Below are positions 8,520 through 16,998 of a stretch of 20,575 bases of DNA, piece by piece. The stretch is from contig JASIJX010000276.1 in NCBI GenBank assembly GCA_030049955.1, positions 1 to 20,575 on the forward strand. The letters run 5' to 3'. The DNA is from Acidobacteriaceae bacterium. GTDB lineage: Bacteria > Acidobacteriota > Terriglobia > Terriglobales > Acidobacteriaceae. The notes under the pieces were generated by a model, which made no database searches, was not told where the DNA came from, and saw only the letters and a program-made list of their open reading frames with translations. Within the stretch, counting starts at the first letter, position 1. Each line of letters opens with the position of its first letter. The translations under genes were made by a program, and so were the position numbers.

Positions 8520-9017
8520 TTACCCTCGTATGCGTGCCAGTTTTGTGATGCGGCCCGTCTTATTCCAATCGGATATATAGATACTTGCGTCCTCGTCGAT
8601 GAAGCATCCGTGTGCCGCGCTGAACGTGACAGCGGAGATTGCGGATGGGGCGAGGTCATAGTTGGCCCATTGGGGTCGACGTGAATTATCGCCGAGAAAC
8701 GCGACCGGAACATTGTCGCGGTCGAGAATAACGGCACGGTCCTCGATCTCCGAAATGACCGCATAATCTCCATAGAAACTGATCTGGCAAGGTCGGCGCA
8801 GATGTTCGGTGACAGTACGTACAAACCTTCCGTCGAAGTCGCCGTGTGTGCCGCCAAAGTCGATTCCAGCGGGCAACTTTCCCCGCTCGGGAATCACCCG
8901 ATAAGTCCACTCGCCATTGCCTGTAAAAAAGTCTGCTCCGCCCGGCTGCGGCACCTTTCTCTGCTCGTCACGCGCGTTCCCCGCTTCGATCCTCTCCGAA
9001 GCGGGCAGTCGGCGCAT
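8520..9017 (-). pseudogene. NHL/six-bladed beta-propeller protein, internally deleted remnant
   Basis: The frame reads EWTYRVIPERGKLPAGIDFG GTHGD near its start (about 8840-8920), then abruptly FDGRFVRTVTEHLRRPCQIS, then DRDNVPVAFLGDN, FSAAHGCFIDEDASIYISDW and NKTGRITKL to a TAA at 8520. Both ends match a family of secreted NHL-repeat proteins related to the lyase part of peptidylglycine amidating enzymes. Several propeller blades that should lie between GGTHG and the FDGxFVR strand are missing. The reading frame continues across the deletion, near 8840-8850. No signal peptide is visible in front; the frame reaches back to 9104 only through unlikely sequence rich in Arg and Phe, and the first ATG is at 9017. 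It lies downstream of the decayed glycoside hydrolase on the same strand and is convergent with the AraC gene. It is most likely non-functional. Confidence 0.72.
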
Positions 9018-9094
9018 ACGCCATCGGATCAGAAAAGCGGGAAGCACCGACGCTTTCCGCTTTCCTGCACCTTGCCGAAAGAAAAAGAACCGCC

Positions 9095-11863
9095 TTAGGG
9101 GCAAGTGGTTGTGTCAAACAGCTCAGGCTGGTTATATACCGACTTAGAATCGCCGCCGGCGACAGTATAACTGGCTCCTGCAGCGTGTATTCACAGGTCA
9201 TGCCGGTTGGCACTGTATGAGAAGCTGGAGTCGAGCGGGGTGTACCATACCAGCCAGCCCGTGTTGCCGCCAGTTTCGTTAATCGGGCAAACCCAGGGCG
9301 CATTCTGAATGGTCCCGCTGGAGAATGTGCTGGTATCGTAGCACTTTGGGGTTCCCATCAGCTCCCAGGTCACGCTGCCATCAGTGGTCTGGTAGTACAT
9401 GCCTTTCGCCCATGTCGGTGCCGATGACCCTGACGTGCCAGCAGTTACAACGCGTTGCAGGCCAAACGTGCCATCGTAGACCGTGTCGTTTACCGCGTAG
9501 GCTTGGTTTTGCGCCCAGGACGACCACGACGACGAAGAACCCGAGAATGTTACACCATTTAGCCATTTATACATTCGGCTGAAGTTGCGGCCGGTAGCCG
9601 ATGGAATAAAAATAATGCCGCTACGCCCACCTGAATTTGTATTGGCAACCACGTCCTCCTAGGTTATCTGAGTGCTGCCGCTGCCGTCAGTAACTGTGCC
9701 GCCTTGCGTGCTGTTCCAGCTCGGTGCCGAACTTCCTGACACTCCGCCTCTTGGGCTTCCTGAACATGGGTACCATCCCAAACTAAGGCTCCTTAAGCAT
9801 AGCTTGTCACGCAGGCCAGTTTGTACTTTCAGCTGTCCACGTGACTGTGTTATCCGATGTCGTCTGGCCCGAGGTGTTGTTGAAGCTGGATTGGCTGGGC
9901 CCGTTGCCGCTTGTTCCTGCAGTGGTGCACTCCTGAATCGTTACCCGTCCCAAATAAAATTGCCTATGCTATATGCGGTTCCAGGCTGCCATGCCTTTGC
10001 GGGCAGGAAGTAGAGTGGCCCCCAGGTAGTATTATCCGTCTGATACCAAGCGTTAAAAGCATCCCCGCTCGCAGCAGTCAGAATAATCTGCCGCGCAACA
10101 TACGATTGATCAATGTAATTGGTAAGGCTATCATCATGAGCATCCGTTGGTGAGGTTGCTGTGGTAGTGCCCTAGTCGGAGTCATACCATATGCCATAAC
10201 TGCTCTCGGTATTCCATACCGGCGTTGAGGTAGGGAAATAGCTGTAATTGTCAACCGTGTTTGCCTGGGATAGGATACCCGTGCTGGGATTGCCCATCTG
10301 GTTGATCACACTGATCACCGAATCGCGACAATAAAGATGGGTCGGCTCTGTCGAGCTCACCGAAGTAAAGTTGCTGGGGTTATTCGCCGCAGTGCAACCC
10401 GGTTCAATAGAACTATAAGGTACATTCGTCTCCGGCATGGGATAATACTGCCCCGTGGCTGAATTTAACCTGGATGGATACGGATGAACGCTGATGGCAT
10501 CCGGAGTTAAGTCCAGGCCTACTCCCGAATGGCGGCTGGATTCCGTGGCATGAAGGTACCAATAGTATAAGAACTGGCCCATTGCCTGGGAATATGCAGC
10601 TGAGCAATCGTCATTTGTGCGCGGTGCCACCGGACAATGCTGATGATACCCATCGAGTGCAGATACGCTCCCTGCAATAAAGTAACAGTCGGCGCAGAAT
10701 TGATGAATAATATCATCAGCGTCCGTCTGCATAATCGCAAGCTAAAGGTAGTTGCCTTGCCAAGATCCATCGGAATTGAATTCATTCCACCCTTCGAAGT
10801 AGTGAATTGTGCACTGCTCTTTAAGTGGAGAAGCGGGAACACTCGTGACATTGCAGTTCTGCGCCATGAACCAGGTGACAAATTCTCTGAAGTAGCAGTC
10901 TCCTGTGACCGACGGGTTATATACATCGAGCCCGCTTATGCCCCCTATATTCGATTGACATGTATCCGTGGCCTGAACATCTGAGGGGGATAATTGGCGC
11001 CGTAGGTGACATACGCCAGGTCAGTTCCGCTGGTAGTGTAGTTGACCCGAGTCTCCAGTGTGTTTCCGTTGTAGTAATTCTCAGGCAGCGAAAATGTGAT
11101 GGCTAAAGATGCGCCTGAACCGCTCACAGCGGTCAGGGAAGAGGCGGTCGTGTTTAAGCTATAGCCATTGTCGAGAGTGCCGGCGTCAGCTATCGCGATG
11201 ACATCGTAGACCGGGCTGGATGCCTGGATAGTAAACTCCGTGGCATCGATCGTGAGTTGAACCGTGCAGGTTCCGGTGGTACATCCTGTCACGCTAACAG
11301 CGGAAACTGGCCAGCCTGAACCTCCTCCGCTGGAAGCCCATCCCGGTGCACCAAGAAACGTATAGAGTAGGTTGCCGGCGATTTCCGTGTTTCCGCCTTC
11401 TGTGATTTTCGAATTTGCATTCTGGCAGTCAGCGTAAGGAATCCACCCTGAGTTGTCCTCAGGAGCTGAGATGCTGGAGCAGTTGCCGGACCATGAAAAA
11501 ACGAGGTTGCCCGCGGTAGAACTGAAGGTTCCACGCGCGGTCTCTATATTGTCCTAACTGTTGCCGGCATTTATACGAGAGACTGTGGGGTTGGGTGGCG
11601 CGTACTCTGTGTTGTTTGAGAACGGCCAATTGTAGAAGTCCAGGTTCAGCGCCTCAGAAACCGGGACATTATATCCGCTGTAATACGGCGGCGTAATATC
11701 CTGGTTGGTTGCGTAGGGACGTTTGTGCTCCAGCTCCGAACGCAGCCAGGGCCAGCATGAAGAGAGTGAATGCGCTTAGATGCGCGGACAAGCTCCGTCC
11801 GGCAATGTTGAATGCCTGATTGTGACGGGGACTGATGCGTCTTTCGGGGAGATGCAGTGACAT
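9095..11863 (-). pseudogene. Large secreted clan GH-A-like glycoside hydrolase with three binding repeats, multiply disrupted
   Basis: The original start is ATG 11861-11863, with GGAGGAGA 5 bases upstream and a signal peptide (LSAFTLFMLALAAFGAGAQ). The protein can be followed to a TAA at 9095-9097 by switching frames. In-frame TAG codons occur at 11554-11556, 10742-10744, 10172-10174 and 9659-9661. Frame changes lie near 11690-11720, 10984-10988 (a C missing from a C-run), 9950, 9750-9830 and 9200-9220. Catalytic signatures survive: HYFEGWNEFN (acid/base Glu on strand 4 of a TIM barrel) and PVWNTESSYG (nucleophile Glu on strand 7), which place it in clan GH-A; the exact family is not resolved. 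Downstream are three related modules of 50-60 residues (about 9830-10000, 9665-9830, 9345-9530) with AY-x-(I/V)-G/N, (V/I)-(W/Y)-DG, TSGSSAPTW and TDGSVTW motifs, probably substrate-binding. The four TAGs could each be CAG-to-TAG changes. It is not translatable as one protein. Confidence 0.8.
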
Positions 11864-12438
11864 TGTTCTCCTCCATTAAATGGATACGGCGATTCCGCCG
11901 TTCGCGTTTGGCAATCGATGAAGGTGAATGATCGACCTGCCTGGTTGGGTTATCGCTAGCCGTCGTGAATACCTGGTTGCAGCGCATTGACTTGCCGCGC
12001 AAGAGGCGAGACCCATCCTGCACTCTCCGGACTTTTACATTGTGTCTTCCGCTTCGGACGATGCCGGATAAAAGATGGCGTGAGAACGATTGGGAACCTG
12101 CTTCTGGCGCACAAACGGAATGAGTATAGAGTTGATAGCGATTGGTGTCTCCGCCTTAATTGTTCAGATGATGCACTCAATTGATAGGACGGCTCGGCGC
12201 ATCGAGTACCCCGGCCAATCTGACTTTGCCGGGTTCTGCTCTACGCGCTTCGTTTCGAAATTGTGACGCTCTTTTAACAAAGACCTTAATTGGTAACTCG
12301 AGCTGATCATTGGCTACAATTCCAGCCGGGCAAGAGGACGCGGCCAATTGTCGCAAGATCAGAATGGCCGTTGAACGGGAGCGGCCGTGATCGAAGGGTG
12401 GGTCGGGCGCTGTCATGCAATATGCGCCGCTGCCGAAC

Positions 12439-12681
12439 TCAGTGACAGATTCGGCTAGGTCCAATGACCGAGGAATCCAGCTCCTTACTCAAAATCCTAA
12501 AGAGCTCTTCATCCTTGGCCCATGCCGTTTGAATCGCCTCAGAAGCTTTCATAAGGCACTTTCCGACTCTACATCCAATTGGTTCTCGATCAGGTCCATC
12601 AAGACAGTAACCGCCGTTTCTTGGTTCGAAGACGAAGATAGTCAGCTCATTCGCTTTCTGATCTCGCATATTATTTGTTAG
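12439..12681 (-). pseudogene. Unidentified small coding-like remnant
   Basis: One frame reads MRDQKANELTIFVFE, then later KASEAIQTAWAKDEELFRIL and SKELDSS to a TGA at 12439. Between them a neighbouring frame gives a more protein-like TAVTVLMDLIENQLDVESES, suggesting two compensating shifts in an old gene. I recognise no family. It could equally be chance; amphipathic helix-like composition is the only support. Confidence 0.22.
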
Positions 12682-12691
12682 CTTGTTCTCG

Positions 12692-12708
12692 CGGAGGCTT
12701 TCCCTCCG
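12692..12708. terminator. Short hairpin downstream of the GH29 gene
   Basis: CGGAGG, loop CTTTC, CCTCCG forms a perfect 6-base-pair stem about 100 bases past the fucosidase stop codon. No T-run follows on either strand, so termination is only a possibility. Confidence 0.28.
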
Positions 12709-12809
12709 TGCTATCAGCGAAATCGCATTCCATTCGCATTTTGGGACGGTTTGTCGAAGCGGCCGGAGGCCAGTCATTCAAATCGTCAGCCGTCGTCGCT
12801 CATTGCTGA

Positions 12810-14402
12810 TCACGCAAAATTAATCTTCAGTCCGATTCCTATGTCCGCTGCCACCGGCTTTTCGCCCAGCAGTGCCACGTGCAGCCCATCCGCATCCTGC
12901 GTAAACCGGAGCGCCTGATTTTGTCCAAGCATGCGCACATCCTGAACTTTGCCCGGCTGCTGCGGACTTGCCGTACCGAGAGCACGTATTGAAACTTCCT
13001 GCTGCGGCCATCCTTGCACGAATGCGTATAGGGTTTTGCCTCGGCTGGTGAAGCGAATGTCTGCCGCACTCAGAGGGGGTTCCTTGCTCTCGTTAGGGTT
13101 GTACTCCTTGCCGGTGGACGGAACAGCTACCTTCAACGCAGGCCCCTCGCCATGGATCAACCACGGCCGCGAACCATAAATGCCCTCGCTGTTTACATTC
13201 ATCCACGTGGTGATTCCTTCAAGCACTCTCATCTCATCGGGATCCAGCTCGCCTGATGCGGGCAGCGGAAAATTCAGCAGCAGATTGCCATTCTTGCTGA
13301 CAATGTCGACGAGCAGATCGATAACCTTCTTGGGAGTCTTGTAGACCTGCCCCTCCTTATAGTGCCAGTCGCCGATGCACGTATCCGTCTCCCATGGCAC
13401 CGGCCAGATTTGATCTGCCACGCTCCGCTCGCGATCTAGGGCGCACGTTCCTTCAGCGCAATCCGACAGGGTCTTGCTTCCGTATACGGCAGCTGCCTGC
13501 CCGTGCTGATTTACCGGCCCTACGTTGTACAGCTCGGCCACGCAGGCAAGGCCATATTCTTCGAATGGAATTCCACCATCCGTGTACAACAGATCCGGCT
13601 GATACTTATCTACGACGTCCTTGATCCTGCGGAAGTACTGAAGCTTCCACCTATCCGGCGCCACGCGTCCCATAGCCTGCGCCGTCCGCGCAAAATCTGC
13701 CGGCATACCGGCGTAATCATGATAGAGATCGGCATACGCGGGATTGGAACCATCGTACGGCACCCCCGCTAGCGGCCCTGTCGTGTCACTCAGGTGTGCC
13801 GGCGCAAACCAGTCGAAACTATTCGACAGATGCTCGCTTATACCGAAGCGAAGACCCCGCCTGCGCGCCGCCGTGGCCCACATGCCCACGATGTCTTTGC
13901 GTGGCCCGCAGTTCACTGCATTCCACCGCGGCTGGTACTTCGAGTCCCAGAGGTCGAAGTTATCGTGATGCACGCCCATGCTGAAAAAGTACTTTGCTCC
14001 GGCTTTCGCGTACAGATCGATCAGATGGTCCGGATCCCAGCGCTCGGCGGTAAAAAGGTGGATCAGGTCCTTGTAGCCAACTTTCGATGGCGGTCCAAAG
14101 CGTTGCACATGATATAAGTTCTGCGGAGAGCCCTGGATGTACATCTGACGCGCGTACCAGTCCCCGTCGCCCACTGCTGACTGTGGACCCCAGTGTGCCC
14201 AAATGCCGAATTTGGCGTCTGCAAACCAATCGGGAATTGTATACGCCTTGAGCGAGGGCCGCGTGCCGATATACCGGCCCTGGGTAATCTCAATCCCGTT
14301 GCCTGCGCTCTGCGCCAGCGCCGCTTTCATGCCGCCGTTAAAAGAAACCGCCGGAACTGCACTCCCAATCAGCCGTAAAGCCTGCCGTCTGCTGAGTTTC
14401 AT
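12810..14402 (-). CDS. Secreted GH29 alpha-L-fucosidase
   Basis: This 530-residue enzyme is likely to remove alpha-L-fucose from glycans outside the cytoplasm by a retaining mechanism. The start ATG is at 14400-14402, with GGGAGAG just upstream. Thirteen more in-frame codons exist upstream but lack a ribosome site and would spoil the signal. Residues 1-30 are a Tat-type signal (LSRRQALRLIG, ending AALA-Q). The GH29 barrel follows: WFADAKFGIWAHWGPQS (59-75), YAKAGAKYFFSMGVHHDNFDLWDS (131-154; the His pair at 145-146 is typical), RGLRFGISEHLS, and DLLYTDGGIPF (270-280), where Asp275 is the expected nucleophile. Residues after about 420 form the C-terminal beta-sandwich. HHDNF replaces the more common HHDGF, so specificity for another 6-deoxy or related sugar is possible. 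The gene is intact, has its own promoter at 14497-14526 and sits downstream of the sugar-catabolic operon. Confidence 0.9.
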   Translation of the reverse strand: MKLSRRQALRLIGSAVPAVSFNGGMKAALAQSAGNGIEITQGRYIGTRPSLKAYTIPDWFADAKFGIWAHWGPQSAVGDGDWYARQMYIQGSPQNLYHVQRFGPPSKVGYKDLIHLFTAERWDPDHLIDLYAKAGAKYFFSMGVHHDNFDLWDSKYQPRWNAVNCGPRKDIVGMWATAARRRGLRFGISEHLSNSFDWFAPAHLSDTTGPLAGVPYDGSNPAYADLYHDYAGMPADFARTAQAMGRVAPDRWKLQYFRRIKDVVDKYQPDLLYTDGGIPFEEYGLACVAELYNVGPVNQHGQAAAVYGSKTLSDCAEGTCALDRERSVADQIWPVPWETDTCIGDWHYKEGQVYKTPKKVIDLLVDIVSKNGNLLLNFPLPASGELDPDEMRVLEGITTWMNVNSEGIYGSRPWLIHGEGPALKVAVPSTGKEYNPNESKEPPLSAADIRFTSRGKTLYAFVQGWPQQEVSIRALGTASPQQPGKVQDVRMLGQNQALRFTQDADGLHVALLGEKPVAADIGIGLKINFA

Positions 14403-14496
14403 TGCTCTCCCTTTTCCAGCGGTGATCGAAATTCGCCACACTCGGCGCTACGGCCGACCTGCGCATCCCGCCTTAGCTTTCGAATCAAATAGCGAC

Positions 14497-14526
14497 ACTA
14501 TAGACAAGCGCAATATGCGTTGTCAA
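14497..14526 (-). promoter_or_regulatory. Sigma70-type promoter of the GH29 gene
   Basis: On the minus strand TTGACA (14521-14526) and TATAGT (14497-14502) are separated by 18 bases. Transcription would start near 14490, giving a leader of about 88 bases before the ATG at 14402. The strength and spacing match the TonB-receptor promoter. It lies in the 275-base gap after the ROK gene, so the fucosidase can be expressed separately from the operon upstream. Confidence 0.72.
14503..14524. promoter_or_regulatory. Operator-like inverted repeat in the GH29 promoter spacer
   Basis: Outer arms GACAA and TTGTC and inner arms CGCA and TGCG are inverted repeats, with one unpaired base shifting the two centres. 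The site fills the -35/-10 spacer and overlaps the -35 box, so occupancy would block polymerase. Its sequence differs from the palindrome at 1954-1967, suggesting a different repressor or a degenerate site. Confidence 0.45.
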
Positions 14527-14538
14527 TCCTTTACTTTA
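14519..14538 (-). promoter_or_regulatory. Shared 20-base -35-region element, copy 2 (GH29 promoter)
   Basis: On the minus strand TAAAGTAAAGGATTGACAAC, 19 of 20 identical to 1931-1950. It contains the -35 box of the fucosidase promoter. Confidence 0.7.
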
Positions 14539-14555
14539 ACGTTACTTTACGTTAC
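14531..14555 (-). repeat. Tandem GTAA-type repeats just upstream of the GH29 -35 box
   Basis: Read on the minus strand, GTAACGTAAA, GTAACGTTAAA and GTAAAGGA follow each other with a 10-11-base period, i.e. about one DNA helical turn. TAACGTTA (14537-14544) is also a perfect palindrome. Repeats in phase with the helix next to a -35 box suit a dimeric activator such as an AraC protein. This is inference. Confidence 0.45.
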
Positions 14556-14677
14556 GGCACACGCTTAAGAATTTGCCTTATGGCGCTCGCAAAGACAAGA
14601 TGATGACACTTGTAACTCGGGTGCCGTCGGCGGTGACGACGCAATCGCGCGCCACCCAATGACGCGGGGATCACGGC

Positions 14678-15663
14678 TTACTTCGGCTTCCGCCGGATTG
14701 AGTCCAAGCGTTCCCGCGCCATGAGCGCTGCACCGACAACCCCGCTCAAATCACCTAGTTCCGAGATCACGATCGGAACCTCCACCCCGCGCGGATAGCG
14801 AAAGATATGCCGGTTCACATGCGAGCACAACTCGTCGATGAAGAACCGGGCTGCACCCATTGCTCCGCCCGCGAGGATGATGACCTGAGGGGAATAAGCG
14901 TGGACTACGTTGACGAGCAACCAACCTAAAGCTCTTGTCCATCGCGAAAGTTCGTCCACACAAAGCGAATCGCCGCGGGCAACTCCGTCCTCCATAATCG
15001 CGCGAAAGTCGACATCAAATGGATCTTTCCAATATCGGTCCGTCAAGACGGAAGGGATGCCGCGTTGCAATCCACTGCACACCGCCAGAATCAGCGCGGT
15101 GGCAGAGCACAGCATTTCCGCGGTCCCGCGAGCTCCGATCAGGCAGAGCTGATCGTGACTGGTATCGATGACCAGATGACCGATCTGGGTGCCGAACATT
15201 AGATGCGGATCGTCGATAATGCGACCGTCAATCATAACTCCTGATCCCACACCTGTTCCGATGGTCAATGTTACCGCCCAGCCATAGCGCGCGCGTTTCC
15301 AGCATAGCGCTCAGCGTACATAGCAAGCCGACCATCGTTATCCGCCCAGACTGGAACCTTGAGATCATCACGGAGGCGCGAAACAATCGGAAATCCCTCC
15401 ATTCCCTGAATTTTCCCAGGCAATAGAACGACGCCACGGTCCGGATCAGTCGGTCCAGTGAGTCCAAGTCCAACGGCTATAGGTTTGCCGTGCTTGATAA
15501 TGAGCTGGCTTAAATGTTGAACGATAATGTTGTACGAATCCTCGGCTCCCGATGCCTTGTCGACAGTCAGCACCTCATGCGACTCAATTGCACCTTCCAG
15601 GGTGACGGACCCGATCTTGATCCGCGTTCCGCCCCAGTCAACTCCAATCAAAAACGGCTGCAT
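14678..15663 (-). pseudogene. ROK-family sugar kinase, frameshifted in a GC-dinucleotide run
   Basis: It would phosphorylate a hexose or amino sugar in the cytoplasm with ATP. The N-terminal part (ATG 15661-15663 to 15271) carries the phosphate-binding motif DWGGTRIKIG (residues 9-18), GLTGPTDPDRG and WADNDGRLA. The C-terminal part (to 14678) carries TIGTGVGSGVMIDGRI, QIGHLVID, and a C-terminal VIILAGGAMG. Together they make about 325 residues, a normal ROK length. The frame breaks at GCGCGCGCG (15287-15295): removing one GC pair restores NARYGWAVTLTIGTGVGSG. The usual ROK zinc motif (CxCGxxGC after GH) is reduced to LCLIGARGTAE, so structural zinc is probably absent. The start lies 3 bases after the oxidoreductase stop. 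Real decay, phase variation or an assembly error are all possible. Confidence 0.85.
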
Positions 15664-15666
15664 GAC

Positions 15667-16998
15667 TTACTCCGCTTCAAGGATCGCGCCTTCGCTGCGC
15701 AAACGGTTGCGCAAATCTTCAGTCGCTACGTCACGAGGAGTGCACCTGTTCTTCCATGCCATGGCCGCGGTGGTTCCGGCAGCGTGGCCCATGGCCATGC
15801 ACTGCGCCATCGAACGGACACTAGCGTGCGCATCATGCGAGGCAGAAAAACATCGGCCGGCGACCAGCACATTTTGTCCATCCCGCGGGATCAATGTTCG
15901 ATAAGGTATGCCCACGCATTGTCCCTCCGGAAGATAGTGCCAAACGGTATCGGCGCCTTCATGATGGTCTTCGATGGGGGCGCCCCACAGTCCAATCTGA
16001 TCCGCGAATTGCCTGCCGGTCAAGACGTCCTCTCTCGTCAACCGATAATCGCCGTAGACCCGCCGAGTTTCCCTAACGCCGATCTGCGTCCCGAACGAGG
16101 CCAGTTGTGCCTTTTCATAGCCGGGTACGTAATCTCGCAGAAAGCGTATATATTCGATCGCCTGCGACCGTCCTTCCATTTCGGCGGCTGATAGCAGTTC
16201 TGGATCGGTCGCATTAACCGCGCCGGATTCCAATTTGCGGAAGGATGGCAGGCGGGTCATGATTGTGGCTGTCATGTGATCCACGGGGGTGATGTGATCG
16301 CTGCCCTCTTTCCGTGGCAACCTGAATTTTCCTGATTCAGCCGCGCGTGCCATCAAGGCGTGCAGATCACTCTTCGTGATGGATTTTCGTCTTGCGATAT
16401 CGACATTCACGAGTTTGAACGTAGTTGTCAGGGTTTGGGCAGGCTCGACGTCACCAGCGTTTTCGTATCCGATGCCCGCGAAGTGACAAATGTCGGCGTC
16501 GCCCGTAGCGTCGATGATGAGATCGCCATCAAAGCGCCGCAGGCCAGCCTTTGTGGCCACGATAAGTGATTCGGTTCGGCCCTCCCTTGCGACTACATCT
16601 TGAACCCAGGCGTTGAGCAGGATTTCAACGCCCGCTCCTTTCACCAGGTTCTCCCAGACGACCTTTAAGTACTCGGGGTGATAGGTAACTCCTGTTCCGG
16701 CACCATGCGTATTAGGCCTCTCTACCCATGATGAGAATTCCTTCAATCCGTCGATCACGTCATCTGAGATTCCAGCAACCACTTTGCGGGCGCTGCTACC
16801 AGGAGTGTAGAACCCGTAAAACGTGTCCAATACTGCGGTGCTTGTTCCGCCCAGGAACGGCAAGCGTTCTAAAAGGAGCGTCTTGGCGCCACTGCGTCCT
16901 GCAGCGATGGCTGCTGTAGCGCCTGCAGAACCCGATCCGACAACGATTACGTCATATTGCCTGTTGTCCAGGATTTTCTTAGCGTATATAAACGTCAT
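15667..16998 (-). CDS. FAD-dependent oxidoreductase (FAD_oxidored family)
   Basis: This 443-residue flavoprotein probably oxidises or reduces a sugar-derived intermediate in the cytoplasm. YDVIVVGSGSAG (residues 15-26) followed by LLLERLPFLGGTST is the Rossmann dinucleotide-binding start. LIIDATGDADICHFAG is the second nucleotide-binding segment. NVLVAGRCFSASHDAHASVR near the C-terminus closes the FAD site, as in the family often annotated as FAD-dependent oxidoreductases of PF12831 type. I chose ATG 16996-16998 because its bases overlap the TGA that ends the SDR gene once that gene's frameshift is corrected (ATGA overlap). A longer frame to 17091 is only SDR sequence read out of frame. It ends in TAA, 3 bases before the ROK start. 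The gene is intact. The exact substrate is not known. Confidence 0.9.
   Translation of the reverse strand: MTFIYAKKILDNRQYDVIVVGSGSAGATAAIAAGRSGAKTLLLERLPFLGGTSTAVLDTFYGFYTPGSSARKVVAGISDDVIDGLKEFSSWVERPNTHGAGTGVTYHPEYLKVVWENLVKGAGVEILLNAWVQDVVAREGRTESLIVATKAGLRRFDGDLIIDATGDADICHFAGIGYENAGDVEPAQTLTTTFKLVNVDIARRKSITKSDLHALMARAAESGKFRLPRKEGSDHITPVDHMTATIMTRLPSFRKLESGAVNATDPELLSAAEMEGRSQAIEYIRFLRDYVPGYEKAQLASFGTQIGVRETRRVYGDYRLTREDVLTGRQFADQIGLWGAPIEDHHEGADTVWHYLPEGQCVGIPYRTLIPRDGQNVLVAGRCFSASHDAHASVRSMAQCMAMGHAAGTTAAMAWKNRCTPRDVATEDLRNRLRSEGAILEAE

Larger units (their letters stand above)
11864..12809. other. 945-base stretch without a recognisable gene
   Basis: Between the decayed glycoside hydrolase start and the GH29 stop codon there is no reading frame that I recognise on either strand. 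No promoter with good hexamers is apparent for the minus-strand pseudogene. Contents noted: a coding-like remnant at 12439-12681 and a 6-base-stem hairpin at 12692-12708 (both listed separately). The rest reads as degenerate sequence. Confidence 0.5.

Noticed and set aside
8968..9303. A 111-residue minus-strand frame between the glycoside hydrolase and propeller remnants.
   Set aside because: Its useful part (PTGMTCEYTLQ) is just one frame segment of the decayed glycoside hydrolase C-terminus; the rest is out of frame.
9095..11863. Four in-frame TAG codons in one gene, suggesting TAG is read as an amino acid.
   Set aside because: The same gene also has real frameshifts, the SDR gene is interrupted by TAA, and the intact TonB receptor ends with TAG. 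Ordinary gene decay explains it better.
15514..16191. A 225-residue plus-strand open frame opposite the ROK and oxidoreductase genes.
   Set aside because: It is antisense to two clear genes and its sequence has no domain-like pattern; its length reflects codon bias of the opposite strand.
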